In this document: piece by piece, positions 23,465 to 31,232 of the stretch
How the letters are laid out: each line of letters begins with the position of its first letter
Position numbering within the stretch: the stretch's first letter is position 1
Assembly (NCBI GenBank): GCA_040766585.1
Contig: JAXGQE010000005.1
Span: 1-64,000, forward strand
DNA from: JAXGQE01 sp040766585
GTDB taxonomy: Bacteria > Bacillota > SLNR01
Direction of reading: 5' to 3'
Length of the DNA: 64,000 nucleotides
The notes under the pieces: generated by a model
Told to the model about the DNA's origin: nothing
The model's input: the letters and a program-made list of their open reading frames with translations, nothing else
Database searches by the model: none
Translations under genes and position numbers: made by a program

Positions 23465-24859
23465 ATGATGAATGAGAAGGTGACCATGGAAAAAATCGTA
23501 GCTCTGGCCAAATCACGAGGGTTCGTTTTCCCAGGCTCGGAGATCTATGGGGGATTGGCCAATACCTGGGATTACGGTCCGATGGGCGTGGAGTTCAAAA
23601 ACAATGTGAAGAAGGCTTGGTGGAAAAAGTTCATTCAGGAATCTCCGTACAATGTAGGTCTGGATTCTGCCATACTGATGAATCCCCAGACCTGGGTGGC
23701 ATCCGGTCATGTGGGTGGTTTCAATGATCCTTTGATGGACTGCCGTCAGTGCAAATCCCGTTTCCGGGCAGACAAACTGATTGAAGATACTGCTTTTGAA
23801 AAAACAGGCGAAGAGTTTTCCACCAGTGGATGGAGCGATGAGCAGATGATGGCATACATCCGGGATCAGGGAATCGCCTGTCCCAAATGCCAGTCTCAGG
23901 ATTTTACCGACATACGAAAATTCAATCTGATGTTCAAAACATACCAGGGAGTCACCGAAGAAAGCAAAGCAGAAATCTTTTTACGCCCAGAAACGGCCCA
24001 GGGAATATTTGTCAATTTTAAAAATGTACTGAGAACCAGCCGCAAAAAGATTCCTTTTGGGATCGGACAGATCGGAAAATCGTTCCGGAATGAGATAACA
24101 CCCGGTAATTTTGTTTTCAGGACCCGGGAATTTGAGCAGATGGAACTGGAGTTTTTCTGCAAGAAAGGCGAAGATATGGAGTGGTTTACTTACTGGAAAG
24201 AATTCTGCCATCAGTGGCTGCTGGATCTGGGACTGCATGCGGACCATATTCGACTACGGGATCACAAAGCGGAAGAACTGTCCCACTACAGCAATGCGAC
24301 CACCGACATTGAATATGCCTTCCCATTTGGATGGGGTGAACTCTGGGGAATTGCCAATCGAACTGATTTCGACTTGAGACAACATGCCAATCATTCGGGC
24401 GAGGATTTCAGTTATCTGGATCCTGTGACCAATGAAAAATTTGTCCCTTACTGCATCGAGCCTTCTGTGGGGGCTGACCGGGTTGCTTTGGCCTTTTTGG
24501 TGGATGCATATGATGAAGAGGATTTGGGCGATGGTGACAGCCGAACTGTCCTGAGACTTCACGCTGCCCTGGCTCCGGTGAAGGCTGCTGTATTCCCGTT
24601 GTCCAAAAAATTGAGCGAACCGGCATATGAACTGTATCGGAAACTGGCGAAGCACTTTTTCTGTGAATACGATGAATCCGGCAGCATTGGGAAACGGTAT
24701 CGCAGACAGGATGAGATCGGTACGCCGTTTTGCATCACATTTGATTTTGATTCTTTGGAAGACCATAGTGTTACCATTCGTCACCGAGACAGCATGGAAC
24801 AGGTCCGTGTGCATATGGACAATCTTCATTCATATCTGGAAGAACATCTGGAATACTAG
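23465..24859 (+). CDS. glyS: Glycine--tRNA ligase, dimeric (alpha2) type
   Basis: A class II synthetase of 464 residues that charges tRNA-Gly. This is the single-chain type, not the two-subunit GlyQ/GlyS enzyme. Motif 1 and 2 regions are visible (YGGLANTWDYGPMGVEFKNN, FRNEITPGNFVFRTREFEQMELEFF), motif 3 includes EPSVGADRVALAFL, and an insertion has CRQCKSRFRAD and CPKC cysteines that may bind zinc. The anticodon-binding domain ends the protein (APVKAAVFPLSKK). Two ATGs (23465, 23468) follow GAGGGGGG; I use the first. It is controlled by the T-box upstream. Confidence 0.96.
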   Translation: MMNEKVTMEKIVALAKSRGFVFPGSEIYGGLANTWDYGPMGVEFKNNVKKAWWKKFIQESPYNVGLDSAILMNPQTWVASGHVGGFNDPLMDCRQCKSRFRADKLIEDTAFEKTGEEFSTSGWSDEQMMAYIRDQGIACPKCQSQDFTDIRKFNLMFKTYQGVTEESKAEIFLRPETAQGIFVNFKNVLRTSRKKIPFGIGQIGKSFRNEITPGNFVFRTREFEQMELEFFCKKGEDMEWFTYWKEFCHQWLLDLGLHADHIRLRDHKAEELSHYSNATTDIEYAFPFGWGELWGIANRTDFDLRQHANHSGEDFSYLDPVTNEKFVPYCIEPSVGADRVALAFLVDAYDEEDLGDGDSRTVLRLHAALAPVKAAVFPLSKKLSEPAYELYRKLAKHFFCEYDESGSIGKRYRRQDEIGTPFCITFDFDSLEDHSVTIRHRDSMEQVRVHMDNLHSYLEEHLEY

Positions 24860-24949
24860 TATGTATAAATGAATGAATACTGTGAGGCAACCGGAGTTTT
24901 TTAACCGGGAAAACTTCAGCCCACTATGCACATGCAGGATGTAAAATGA

Positions 24950-24978
24950 TTGCACAGCGTTATTTGTTGTGATATAAT
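24950..24978 (+). promoter_or_regulatory. Promoter of rpsB-tsf
   Basis: TTGCAC (24950-24955) and a perfect TATAAT (24973-24978) are 17 bases apart. The leader to the rpsB ATG would be about 120 bases. Confidence 0.75.
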
Positions 24979-25020
24979 CACATGTGGTGTAAATGCCAAT
25001 ACACACGCAGGAGGACGGAC

Positions 25021-25065
25021 ATGCCGGTGCCTGAGACTGATGTCAACGGTGGTATGGATGGATGA
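25021..25065 (+). CDS. Possible 14-residue leader peptide upstream of rpsB
   Basis: An ATG at 25021 lies six bases behind a full AGGAGG (25009-25014), so it is a well-placed translation start. The ORF encodes MPVPETDVNGGMDG and stops at 25065. Its TGA overlaps another ATG (25062) that is in frame with rpsB, so ribosomes could in principle re-start there and run into rpsB. The strong ribosome binding site is the main evidence; the peptide itself matches nothing known to me. It may also be chance. Confidence 0.35.
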   Translation: MPVPETDVNGGMDG

Positions 25066-25103
25066 TTGCTGCGGAGGAACAACCAATGGGAGGAGGTGAA
25101 AGA

Positions 25104-25901
25104 ATGGCTGTAATATCAATGAAGCAACTGCTGGAAGCAGGTGTTCATTTCGGCCATCAGACCCGTCGCTGGAATCCAAAGATGAAGCCGTATATCTTTA
25201 CTGAAAGAAACGGAATCTACATTATTGACCTGCAAAAGACTGTCCGGAAGATGGATGAAGCGTACCGTTTCATTAAAGAAGTGGCTGAATCCGGTGATTC
25301 CGTAATGTTTGTGGGTACTAAGAAACAGGCTCAAGAGTCGGTTCGTGAAGAAGCAGCTCGCTGCAGCATGTTTTATGTGAATCAGCGTTGGCTGGGTGGA
25401 ACACTCACCAATTACGAAACGATTCGAAAACGGATTAACCGCCTGCATGAACTATCCAAGATGGAAGAGAACGGAGTGTTTGATGTTCTCCCCAAAAAAG
25501 AGGTCATTCAGCTGCGGGCCGAGCAAGAGAAGCTGGAAAAATTCCTGGGTGGAATCAAGAATATGAAGAAGCTGCCCGGTGCCCTGTTTGTTATCGATCC
25601 GCGGAAAGAACGAATTGCGATTGCAGAAGCCAGGATCTTGGGTATTCCGATTGTCGCCATCGTTGACACCAACTGTGATCCGGATGAGATTGACTATCTG
25701 ATCCCCGGCAATGACGATGCCATCCGTGCTGTAAAACTGATTACTTCAAAAATTGCAGATGCTGTTTTGGAAGGGCGTCAGGGGCAGGAAGAGGCAATGC
25801 AGGAAGCCGCTGCTGCGAAGCAGGAAGCGTCCCTGGAAGAGTTGGCTGCGGATGAAGACGCAGAGGACGAAGATTTCGAAGATGAGGACGATGCAAACTA
25901 G
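25104..25901 (+). CDS. rpsB: 30S ribosomal protein S2
   Basis: S2 binds late in assembly at the 30S head-platform joint and is needed for S1 docking and mRNA binding. The protein begins MAVISMKQLLEAGVHFGHQTRRWNPKM, the signature of the family, and has YIDLQKT-type and LPGALFVIDPRKERIAIAEA blocks. The 265 residues end in a strongly acidic tail (about 245-265, rich in Asp and Glu), which is common in this protein. The ATG at 25104 follows GGAGGTG; an in-frame ATG at 25062 would add 14 residues not typical of S2. It is followed by tsf. Confidence 0.97.
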   Translation: MAVISMKQLLEAGVHFGHQTRRWNPKMKPYIFTERNGIYIIDLQKTVRKMDEAYRFIKEVAESGDSVMFVGTKKQAQESVREEAARCSMFYVNQRWLGGTLTNYETIRKRINRLHELSKMEENGVFDVLPKKEVIQLRAEQEKLEKFLGGIKNMKKLPGALFVIDPRKERIAIAEARILGIPIVAIVDTNCDPDEIDYLIPGNDDAIRAVKLITSKIADAVLEGRQGQEEAMQEAAAAKQEASLEELAADEDAEDEDFEDEDDAN

Positions 25902-25917
25902 TATTGTGGAGAGTTAG

Positions 25918-25945
25918 GTGGACAGGGTTGATTTCCCCTGTCCAC
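25918..25945 (+). other. Hairpin between rpsB and tsf
   Basis: GTGGACAGGG (25918-25927) pairs with CCCTGTCCAC (25936-25945) over an eight-base loop. No T tract follows, so it is more likely an mRNA processing or stability element that sets the ratio of S2 to EF-Ts than a terminator. Confidence 0.6.
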
Positions 25946-25980
25946 ACCTTTGCCAACGATCATTAAAAGGGGGGAAACCG

Positions 25981-26604
25981 ATGGTAACTGCTGAAATGGT
26001 AAAAGCGCTCAGGACCAAAACCGGCGCTGGGATCATGGACTGCAAGCGGGCATTAGCCGAAACTGACGGAGACATGGAAAAAGCCATTGAATACCTGAGA
26101 GAAAAGGGTTTGGCCGCTGCTGCCAAAAAAGCCACTCGAACGGCTTCCGAAGGAATCATCGATGCATATATTCATTTAGGCGGTAAAGTAGGCGTATTGG
26201 TTGAAGTAAACTGCGAAACAGACTTTGTGGCCAAGAATGAAGAATTCAAGCAGCTGGTTCATGATGTGGCTATGCAGATTGCCGCTATGAACCCACTGTA
26301 TATTGACCGAGATGATGTACCTGCTGATGTGCTGGAAAAAGAACGGCAGATCGCCAAGGCCCAGGCTGTGAATGAAGGCAAGCCGGAGCATCTGCTGGAT
26401 CGAATCGCCGATGGCAAGATTGAACGGTACCTGAAAGACAGCTGCTTGCTGCTGCAGCCTTTTATTAAGGACAGTGACAAAACAGTGCGTGATCTTTTGA
26501 CGGATGCAGTCGCCAAAATCGGCGAGAATATACAAATCGGACGGTTTGTACGATTTGCTGTTGGAGAGACTCAGGATACGGGCGAGAGCGAACCGAAAGC
26601 CTGA
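25981..26604 (+). CDS. tsf: Elongation factor Ts
   Basis: EF-Ts exchanges GDP for GTP on EF-Tu. The 207-residue protein starts with the UBA-like domain, MVKALRTKTGAGIMDCKRALAETDGDMEKAIEYLREKG, and goes on with VNCETDFVAKNEEF, the region that contacts EF-Tu. It is of the short form (the Escherichia coli protein has about 283 residues), as in many Clostridia and Thermus. The ATG at 25981 is preceded by AAGGGGGG. Standard neighbour of rpsB and pyrH. Confidence 0.96.
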   Translation: MVTAEMVKALRTKTGAGIMDCKRALAETDGDMEKAIEYLREKGLAAAAKKATRTASEGIIDAYIHLGGKVGVLVEVNCETDFVAKNEEFKQLVHDVAMQIAAMNPLYIDRDDVPADVLEKERQIAKAQAVNEGKPEHLLDRIADGKIERYLKDSCLLLQPFIKDSDKTVRDLLTDAVAKIGENIQIGRFVRFAVGETQDTGESEPKA

Positions 26605-26610
26605 CGATAA

Positions 26611-26640
26611 AAAGGAGAACACGTCGTGTTCTCTTTTCCC
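26611..26640 (+). terminator. Terminator or attenuator between tsf and pyrH
   Basis: GAGAACAC (26615-26622) pairs with GTGTTCTC (26626-26633) over GTC, followed by TTTTCCC. The stem can be extended by A-T pairs. pyrH follows 83 bases later, so partial termination is plausible. Confidence 0.65.
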
Positions 26641-26722
26641 GTTTCAGGGATCCCTGCAGTGCTGGAAAAAGGATTTTCCTGGACTCTGTAGAAAATACTT
26701 GTCATGGAATGGAGGGCATATT

Positions 26723-27448
26723 ATGGGAGATGCAGCATACCGGCGGATCGTGCTCAAACTTTCCGGCGAGGCATTGGCGGGATCAAAAGGGTATGGGATC
26801 GATCCGGATACAATTGATTCCATCGCACGTCAAATCTCAGAAGTGAAGGATATGGAAGTGGAAATCGCCATTGTAGTCGGCGGCGGAAACATCTGGCGGG
26901 GTGTAGCCGGCAGCCGCAAAGGAATGGACCGTGCCACTGCGGATTACATGGGAATGTTGGCCACAGTGATTAATTCACTGGCTTTGCAGGATGCACTGGA
27001 GAAATATGAAGTGGAGACCCGGGTTATGTCCGCCATTGAGATGAAAGAGATTGCTGAGCCGTATATTCGGCGAAGGGCTATTCGACACCTGGAAAAGAAA
27101 CGCGTTGTCATTTTTGCCGCAGGCACAGGAAACCCGTTCTTCTCTACGGATACCACTGCAGCATTGAGAGCTGCGGAAATTGAGGCGGAAGTTATCCTGA
27201 AAGCAACGAAAGTAGATGGTGTCTACGATTCGGATCCAATGACCAACCCCGATGCACAAAAATATACTGAACTGACATACATCGAAGTGCTGCGTAAAGG
27301 ATTGGGCATCATTGATTCAACCGCCACATCTTTGTGCATGGACAATAAGCTTCCCATTATTGTGTTTGATCTTCAGATTCCCGGGAATATCAAGCGAGTA
27401 ATTATGGGTGAAGCCATTGGGACATTCGTAAAGGGGGATGATCGGTAG
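26723..27448 (+). CDS. pyrH: UMP kinase
   Basis: PyrH phosphorylates UMP to UDP as a hexamer regulated by GTP and UTP. The 241 residues show RRIVLKLSGEALAG at the start, IAIVVGGGNIWRG, the DYMGMLATVINSLALQ helix and VIFAAGTGNPFFSTDTTAALRA, all typical of the amino-acid kinase fold. The ATG at 26723 follows GGAGGGC. Its TAG overlaps the GTG start of frr by one base, suggesting coupled translation. Confidence 0.97.
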   Translation: MGDAAYRRIVLKLSGEALAGSKGYGIDPDTIDSIARQISEVKDMEVEIAIVVGGGNIWRGVAGSRKGMDRATADYMGMLATVINSLALQDALEKYEVETRVMSAIEMKEIAEPYIRRRAIRHLEKKRVVIFAAGTGNPFFSTDTTAALRAAEIEAEVILKATKVDGVYDSDPMTNPDAQKYTELTYIEVLRKGLGIIDSTATSLCMDNKLPIIVFDLQIPGNIKRVIMGEAIGTFVKGDDR

Positions 27449-28005
27449 TGATCAAGGAACTGATGAAAGAAACAGAAGACAAAATGAAGAAAGTCATTGA
27501 TGTGTATCGGAAAGATCTGGCTACATTGAGAGCCGGGCGCGCAACCCCTGCCCTGCTGGATAAGATTGCGGTGGATTATTACGGCTCCATGACGCCCATC
27601 AATCAAATGGCCAATATTTCGGCTCCGGAACCGCGACTGTTGATTATTCAGCCTTGGGACAAGAAGAGCATTTCGGATATCGAAAGAGCCATTATGAAGT
27701 CCGACTTGGGTATGACACCGGTCAATGACGGGAATGTGATCCGTCTCAGTGTGCCGCATCTGACAACCGAGCGGCGCAATGATTTGGTGAAGGTGATTCG
27801 GAAAAAAGCCGAAGAAACTCGGGTCATTGTTCGCAATATGCGCAGGGATTCCAATGATTTCGTGAAAAAAGCGGAAAAAGACAGCGATATTTCTGAAGAT
27901 GATGCAAAAAAGGCTCAGGTAGACATTCAGAAACTGACTGATAAATATATTAAGGAAATTGATGATGTGACCACCGGCAAAGAAAAGGAAGTCATGGAGG
28001 TTTGA
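27448..28005 (+). CDS. frr: Ribosome recycling factor
   Basis: RRF splits post-termination ribosomes together with EF-G. The 185 residues match the family length and include LATLRAGRATPALLDKIAVDYYGSMTPINQMANI, LLIIQPWDKKSI, GNVIRLSVPHLTTERR and the C-terminal DDVTTGKEKEVMEV. The start is GTG at 27448, with AAAGGGGG upstream inside pyrH. Usually uppS follows directly, but here a small unknown gene and a ferredoxin gene come in between. Confidence 0.97.
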   Translation: MIKELMKETEDKMKKVIDVYRKDLATLRAGRATPALLDKIAVDYYGSMTPINQMANISAPEPRLLIIQPWDKKSISDIERAIMKSDLGMTPVNDGNVIRLSVPHLTTERRNDLVKVIRKKAEETRVIVRNMRRDSNDFVKKAEKDSDISEDDAKKAQVDIQKLTDKYIKEIDDVTTGKEKEVMEV

Positions 28006-28226
28006 TGACGGATTCAGAAAGTATGGATATTACCGGGTTCAAGCTGAAAGCAGCTTTGAAAAGATTACAATCTGAAGGGTATACAGTAGAGAACATCACG
28101 GAAACATGTCCACCGGGCCAGAGTAAAGGGCGAGGGGATGTTCGTGTTGTTCGGCAAAAATTAACCGGACAACAAACGATTGATTTATTGGTATCTGATG
28201 AGGAGTACCCGAAGGAGGTGAAATAA
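28002..28226 (+). CDS. Conserved-looking small protein of unknown function between frr and ferredoxin
   Basis: A 74-residue hydrophilic protein, start ATG overlapping the frr stop (ATGA), so translation is probably coupled. The sequence has an N-terminal amphipathic stretch (ITGFKLKAALKRLQSEGYTV), then ITETCPPGQSKGRGDVRVVRQK and an end rich in acidic residues. A single cysteine sits in the CPPG turn. I do not recognise a family. The overlap with frr and the immediate ferredoxin neighbour, joined by AAGGAGGTG inside this gene, argue that it is a real gene. Confidence 0.65.
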   Translation: MMTDSESMDITGFKLKAALKRLQSEGYTVENITETCPPGQSKGRGDVRVVRQKLTGQQTIDLLVSDEEYPKEVK

Positions 28227-28394
28227 ATGGCGTATAAGATTGGTGACAGCTGCATAGCATGCGGGGCATGTGCATCGACCTGTCCGGTGGGTGCCATATC
28301 AGAGGGTGACATTTATGTGATTGATCCGGAAAAGTGCATAGAATGCGGTCTATGTGAATCAACCTGTCCGGTTGGAGCAATCAGTAGTGACTAA
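28227..28394 (+). CDS. 2[4Fe-4S] ferredoxin
   Basis: A 55-residue clostridial-type ferredoxin, beginning MAYKIGDSCIACGACASTCP. Two cluster motifs are complete (C9, C12, C15, C19 and C37, C40, C43, C47) and the protein shows the internal duplication of the family. It carries low-potential electrons in the cytoplasm, for instance to or from the bifurcating Etf complex, hydrogenases or oxidoreductases. AAGGAGGTG lies just before the ATG. The gene sits between a small unknown gene and a terminator, directly ahead of uppS. Confidence 0.95.
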   Translation: MAYKIGDSCIACGACASTCPVGAISEGDIYVIDPEKCIECGLCESTCPVGAISSD

Positions 28395-28400
28395 TATCTG

Positions 28401-28429
28401 ACCCCCTCCTAGGAGGGGGTTTATCTTTC
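28401..28429 (+). terminator. Terminator after the ferredoxin gene
   Basis: ACCCCCTCCTAGGAGGGGGT is a perfect palindrome, followed by TTATCTTT. It may lower read-through from the rpsB-frr group into uppS, although no promoter is obvious in the 20 bases before uppS. Confidence 0.85.
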
Positions 28430-28450
28430 GAGTTTGCAGGAGGTGTTGAT

Positions 28451-29260
28451 GTGGCAAATTGGTTAAAATGGCTGCATCTTGCCGGAAGAAAAACGACGGA
28501 TTCAGACCGGTTGCAGCATAATCTAACCGGACCTGTACCGACTCATATTGCCATCATTATGGATGGCAATGGTCGATGGGCTCAAAAACGAGGACTGCCT
28601 CGATTAGCAGGACATAAAGCGGGCGCGGATGCCATTCGTGATATTGTTCGCTTTTGCGCCGAAATCGACGTTAAAATGCTGACATTGTATGCATTTTCTA
28701 CTGAGAACTGGAATCGTCCCAAAGACGAAGTCGAAGGGTTGATGAAGTTGCTTTTGGAATATTTGGGGAAAGAAACAGAGGCTCTTCATGAAAATGGGGT
28801 TCGAATCCATTTTCTTGGCGATATGGATGAATTACCTGCCGGTATTCAAAAAGCGGTCCAGGTAGCACAGGAGTACACAGAAAAAAACACTCGGTTGCAG
28901 CTGAATATCGCGTTGAATTACGGATCGCGTCCTGAGATGGTTCGAGCGGTACGCCACATTGCAAAAAAGTATGAAGATGGCGAAATTGGCGGATTGGATG
29001 ATATCACGGAACAGACGGTGTCTGATCATCTGTTTACAGCCGGGATGCCGGATCCCGATCTGATCATTCGACCGGGCAAAGAGATGAGGTTGAGTAATTT
29101 TTTGCTTTGGCAGTCTGCGTATGCTGAGTTTTATCCTGTGGATGTGCTCTGGCCGGATTTTAAACCGGAACATCTTCGAGCAGCCATTGCGGAATACAGT
29201 CAAAGAGATCGACGTTTCGGCTCCATCAAGGTGAAGGCAGGTGACAGGACAGTTGATTGA
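28451..29260 (+). CDS. uppS: Isoprenyl transferase (undecaprenyl diphosphate synthase)
   Basis: The cis-prenyltransferase that builds C55 undecaprenyl diphosphate, the lipid carrier of cell-wall synthesis. HIAIIMDGNGRWAQKRGLPRLAGH contains the catalytic aspartate and pyrophosphate loop; LTLYAFSTENWNRPKDEV and the C-terminal DLIIRPGKEMRLSNFLLWQ with SAYAEFYPVDVLWPDF are the other conserved blocks. In the PGKEMRLSNF segment most family members have SGE instead of PGK, a small deviation worth noting. The start is GTG behind CAGGAGGTG. The protein has 269 residues and the gene overlaps cdsA by 20 bases. Confidence 0.95.
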   Translation: MANWLKWLHLAGRKTTDSDRLQHNLTGPVPTHIAIIMDGNGRWAQKRGLPRLAGHKAGADAIRDIVRFCAEIDVKMLTLYAFSTENWNRPKDEVEGLMKLLLEYLGKETEALHENGVRIHFLGDMDELPAGIQKAVQVAQEYTEKNTRLQLNIALNYGSRPEMVRAVRHIAKKYEDGEIGGLDDITEQTVSDHLFTAGMPDPDLIIRPGKEMRLSNFLLWQSAYAEFYPVDVLWPDFKPEHLRAAIAEYSQRDRRFGSIKVKAGDRTVD

Positions 29261-30041
29261 AAAAAGGATTATCAGCGGATTGGCATTGATTGCCTTGGTT
29301 CTCTTTGTCCTCTGGTCCGGAGAGGTAGCATTTCTGATCCTGGTCCTCAGCTTCGCACTGATCGGTACAGAAGAGTACTTGAGGATGTGGAAGAGCAAAG
29401 ACATTCATGCTGTGTCGTGGCTGGCCTATATGGGGACTGCTGCTTTTGCACTTTCAGCCTTCTATTATGGAGATCAGTATTTTGGGGGGATTGTAACAGC
29501 TCTGATTCTTGTGGGTTTATCCCTGCAGGTTTTCTCTTTTTTTCATTATAATGTGGGAGACACCATTGTATCGCTGTTTGGAGCTTTGTATGTCGGTATG
29601 CTTTTGAGTTATCTGATTCTTCTTAGGCAGATGCCAGGGCATCTAGCCATCCTCGGGCTTGTTTTTGGAGGAACGTGGGGGTGCGATACTCTGGCCTTTT
29701 TCGTAGGGATTCGCTACGGCCGGCACAAGTTGTGCCCGCAAATCAGCCCCAAAAAGACCATCGAAGGGGCTGTCGGCGGTGTAGTGGGCAGCATCTTGAT
29801 CACAACGGTCTTGGGAATGGCCATATCCGTACCGGCCCGGCATTTTATTCCACTGGGATTTTTAATAGCAGCCGCAGCACAAATGGGTGATCTGGTGGAG
29901 TCCGGTTTGAAAAGATATGTAGGGGTTAAAGACTCCGGCAACCTGATTCCCGGGCATGGGGGCATGCTGGATAGGGCAGACAGCTTGATTTTTGTTGCTC
30001 CTGTCGTGTATTATTATATTAAGATTTTCATATCGCTGTAA
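29241..30041 (+). CDS. cdsA: Phosphatidate cytidylyltransferase
   Basis: CdsA makes CDP-diacylglycerol from phosphatidate and CTP in the membrane. The 266-residue protein is hydrophobic, with about seven transmembrane segments, and has the family signature near the end: LVESGLKRYVGVKDSGNLIPGHGGMLDRADSLIF, preceded by SPKKTIEGAVGG. The GTG start at 29241 lies inside the 3' end of uppS, where AAGGCAGGTG can serve as ribosome binding site. Standard position between uppS and dxr. Confidence 0.95.
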   Translation: MTGQLIEKRIISGLALIALVLFVLWSGEVAFLILVLSFALIGTEEYLRMWKSKDIHAVSWLAYMGTAAFALSAFYYGDQYFGGIVTALILVGLSLQVFSFFHYNVGDTIVSLFGALYVGMLLSYLILLRQMPGHLAILGLVFGGTWGCDTLAFFVGIRYGRHKLCPQISPKKTIEGAVGGVVGSILITTVLGMAISVPARHFIPLGFLIAAAAQMGDLVESGLKRYVGVKDSGNLIPGHGGMLDRADSLIFVAPVVYYYIKIFISL

Positions 30042-30061
30042 AAATGTGTCAGGAGGCATCT

Positions 30062-31228
30062 ATGACAAAGAAAATTGCCATCTTCGGGTCAACCGGATCC
30101 ATCGGAACACAGACCCTGGATGTAATCGATAACCAGCCCGGAGAGTTTCAGATTACTGCATTGGCGGCCGGGCGCAATATAGATTTGCTGGAAAAGCAAA
30201 TTCGTCAGTACCGTCCAGAGGCTGTTGCGGTGAGCCATGGCGATGATGCTGCCGAACTGAAAAACCGAATCCGTGATCTGAGTATACGAGTGTACATTGG
30301 GAAAGAAGGGCTTCAGACGCTGGCTGTTGAGGCCGAGTATGATCTTATGGTAATGGCCTTGGTAGGAAACATCGGGCTAGAGCCTGTTCTGGAAGCCTTG
30401 CAAAAGGGTGTTGATGTTGCCATTGCGACCAAGGAGGTACTGGTGGCCGCAGGGGCACTGGTTATGGCTCTGGCGGACCAAAGCGGGAGCCGACTGATTC
30501 CGGTGGACAGTGAACACAGTGCTATCTTTCAATGTCTGCAGGGACAGCGTCGGGATGAGCTGGAAGCGATTATTCTCACTGCGTCCGGAGGCCCTTTTCG
30601 AGCCCATCCATTGAGTGATTTAGCTTCTGTAACTGTGAATGAAGCCTTGAAACATCCTAACTGGAGGATGGGACAAAAAATTACCGTTGATTCTGCAACG
30701 CTGATAAACAAAGGACTGGAGGTACTGGAAGCCAAATGGCTTTTCTCTGTGGAACTGGATCAGATCCAGGTGGTGGTTCATCCTCAGAGCATCATCCATT
30801 CCATGATCCGATTTCAGGATGGTTCTGTACTGGCTCAGATGGGGCTGCCGGATATGAGAGGGCCCATCCAGTATGCACTGAATTATCCCTGGAGAAAGAA
30901 GAACCGGCTGGAACGACTCCGGCTTAGCGACATTGGTTGCCTGACCTTTGAAGAACCGGATTTGGTACGTTTTCCCGGTTTAAGGCTGGCGTACGACGCA
31001 GGTAAAGCCGGTGGAACCATGCCGGCCGTTTTTAACGCAGCCAATGAAGTGGCTGTGGATCGATTTATACGGGGGGGACTTTCATTTTTAGACATACCGG
31101 CATTGATTGAGGATGTGATGAGTCTTCATTCCAATACGAACAATCCGCTCTTGGAAACAATTCTGGAAGCGGACCGCTGGGCACGGGAGACAGCGTTGAA
31201 AAGGTCTGAAGGGAACAAGGGAAGGTGA
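30062..31228 (+). CDS. dxr: 1-deoxy-D-xylulose 5-phosphate reductoisomerase
   Basis: The second step of the MEP isoprenoid pathway: DXP to MEP with NADPH. KIAIFGSTGSIGTQTLDVI is the NADPH-binding loop, VDSEHSAIFQCLQG contains metal-binding residues, and LTASGGPFRAHPL and KHPNWRMGQKITVDSATLINKG are hallmark blocks. The 388-residue length is standard. The ATG at 30062 follows AGGAGGC; an upstream in-frame ATG at 30044 lacks a good site. ispG of the same pathway lies two genes on. Confidence 0.97.
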   Translation: MTKKIAIFGSTGSIGTQTLDVIDNQPGEFQITALAAGRNIDLLEKQIRQYRPEAVAVSHGDDAAELKNRIRDLSIRVYIGKEGLQTLAVEAEYDLMVMALVGNIGLEPVLEALQKGVDVAIATKEVLVAAGALVMALADQSGSRLIPVDSEHSAIFQCLQGQRRDELEAIILTASGGPFRAHPLSDLASVTVNEALKHPNWRMGQKITVDSATLINKGLEVLEAKWLFSVELDQIQVVVHPQSIIHSMIRFQDGSVLAQMGLPDMRGPIQYALNYPWRKKNRLERLRLSDIGCLTFEEPDLVRFPGLRLAYDAGKAGGTMPAVFNAANEVAVDRFIRGGLSFLDIPALIEDVMSLHSNTNNPLLETILEADRWARETALKRSEGNKGR

Positions 31229-31232
31229 TATT

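Larger units (their letters stand above)
24860..25103 (+). other. Intergenic region and leader of rpsB
   Basis: The first 90 bases after glyS contain no strong terminator, only ACCGG repeats around a T run near 24890-24905. The rest carries the rpsB promoter (24950-24978), an untranslated leader and a 14-codon ORF (25021-25065). No known ribosomal protein leader motif was recognised. Confidence 0.5.
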
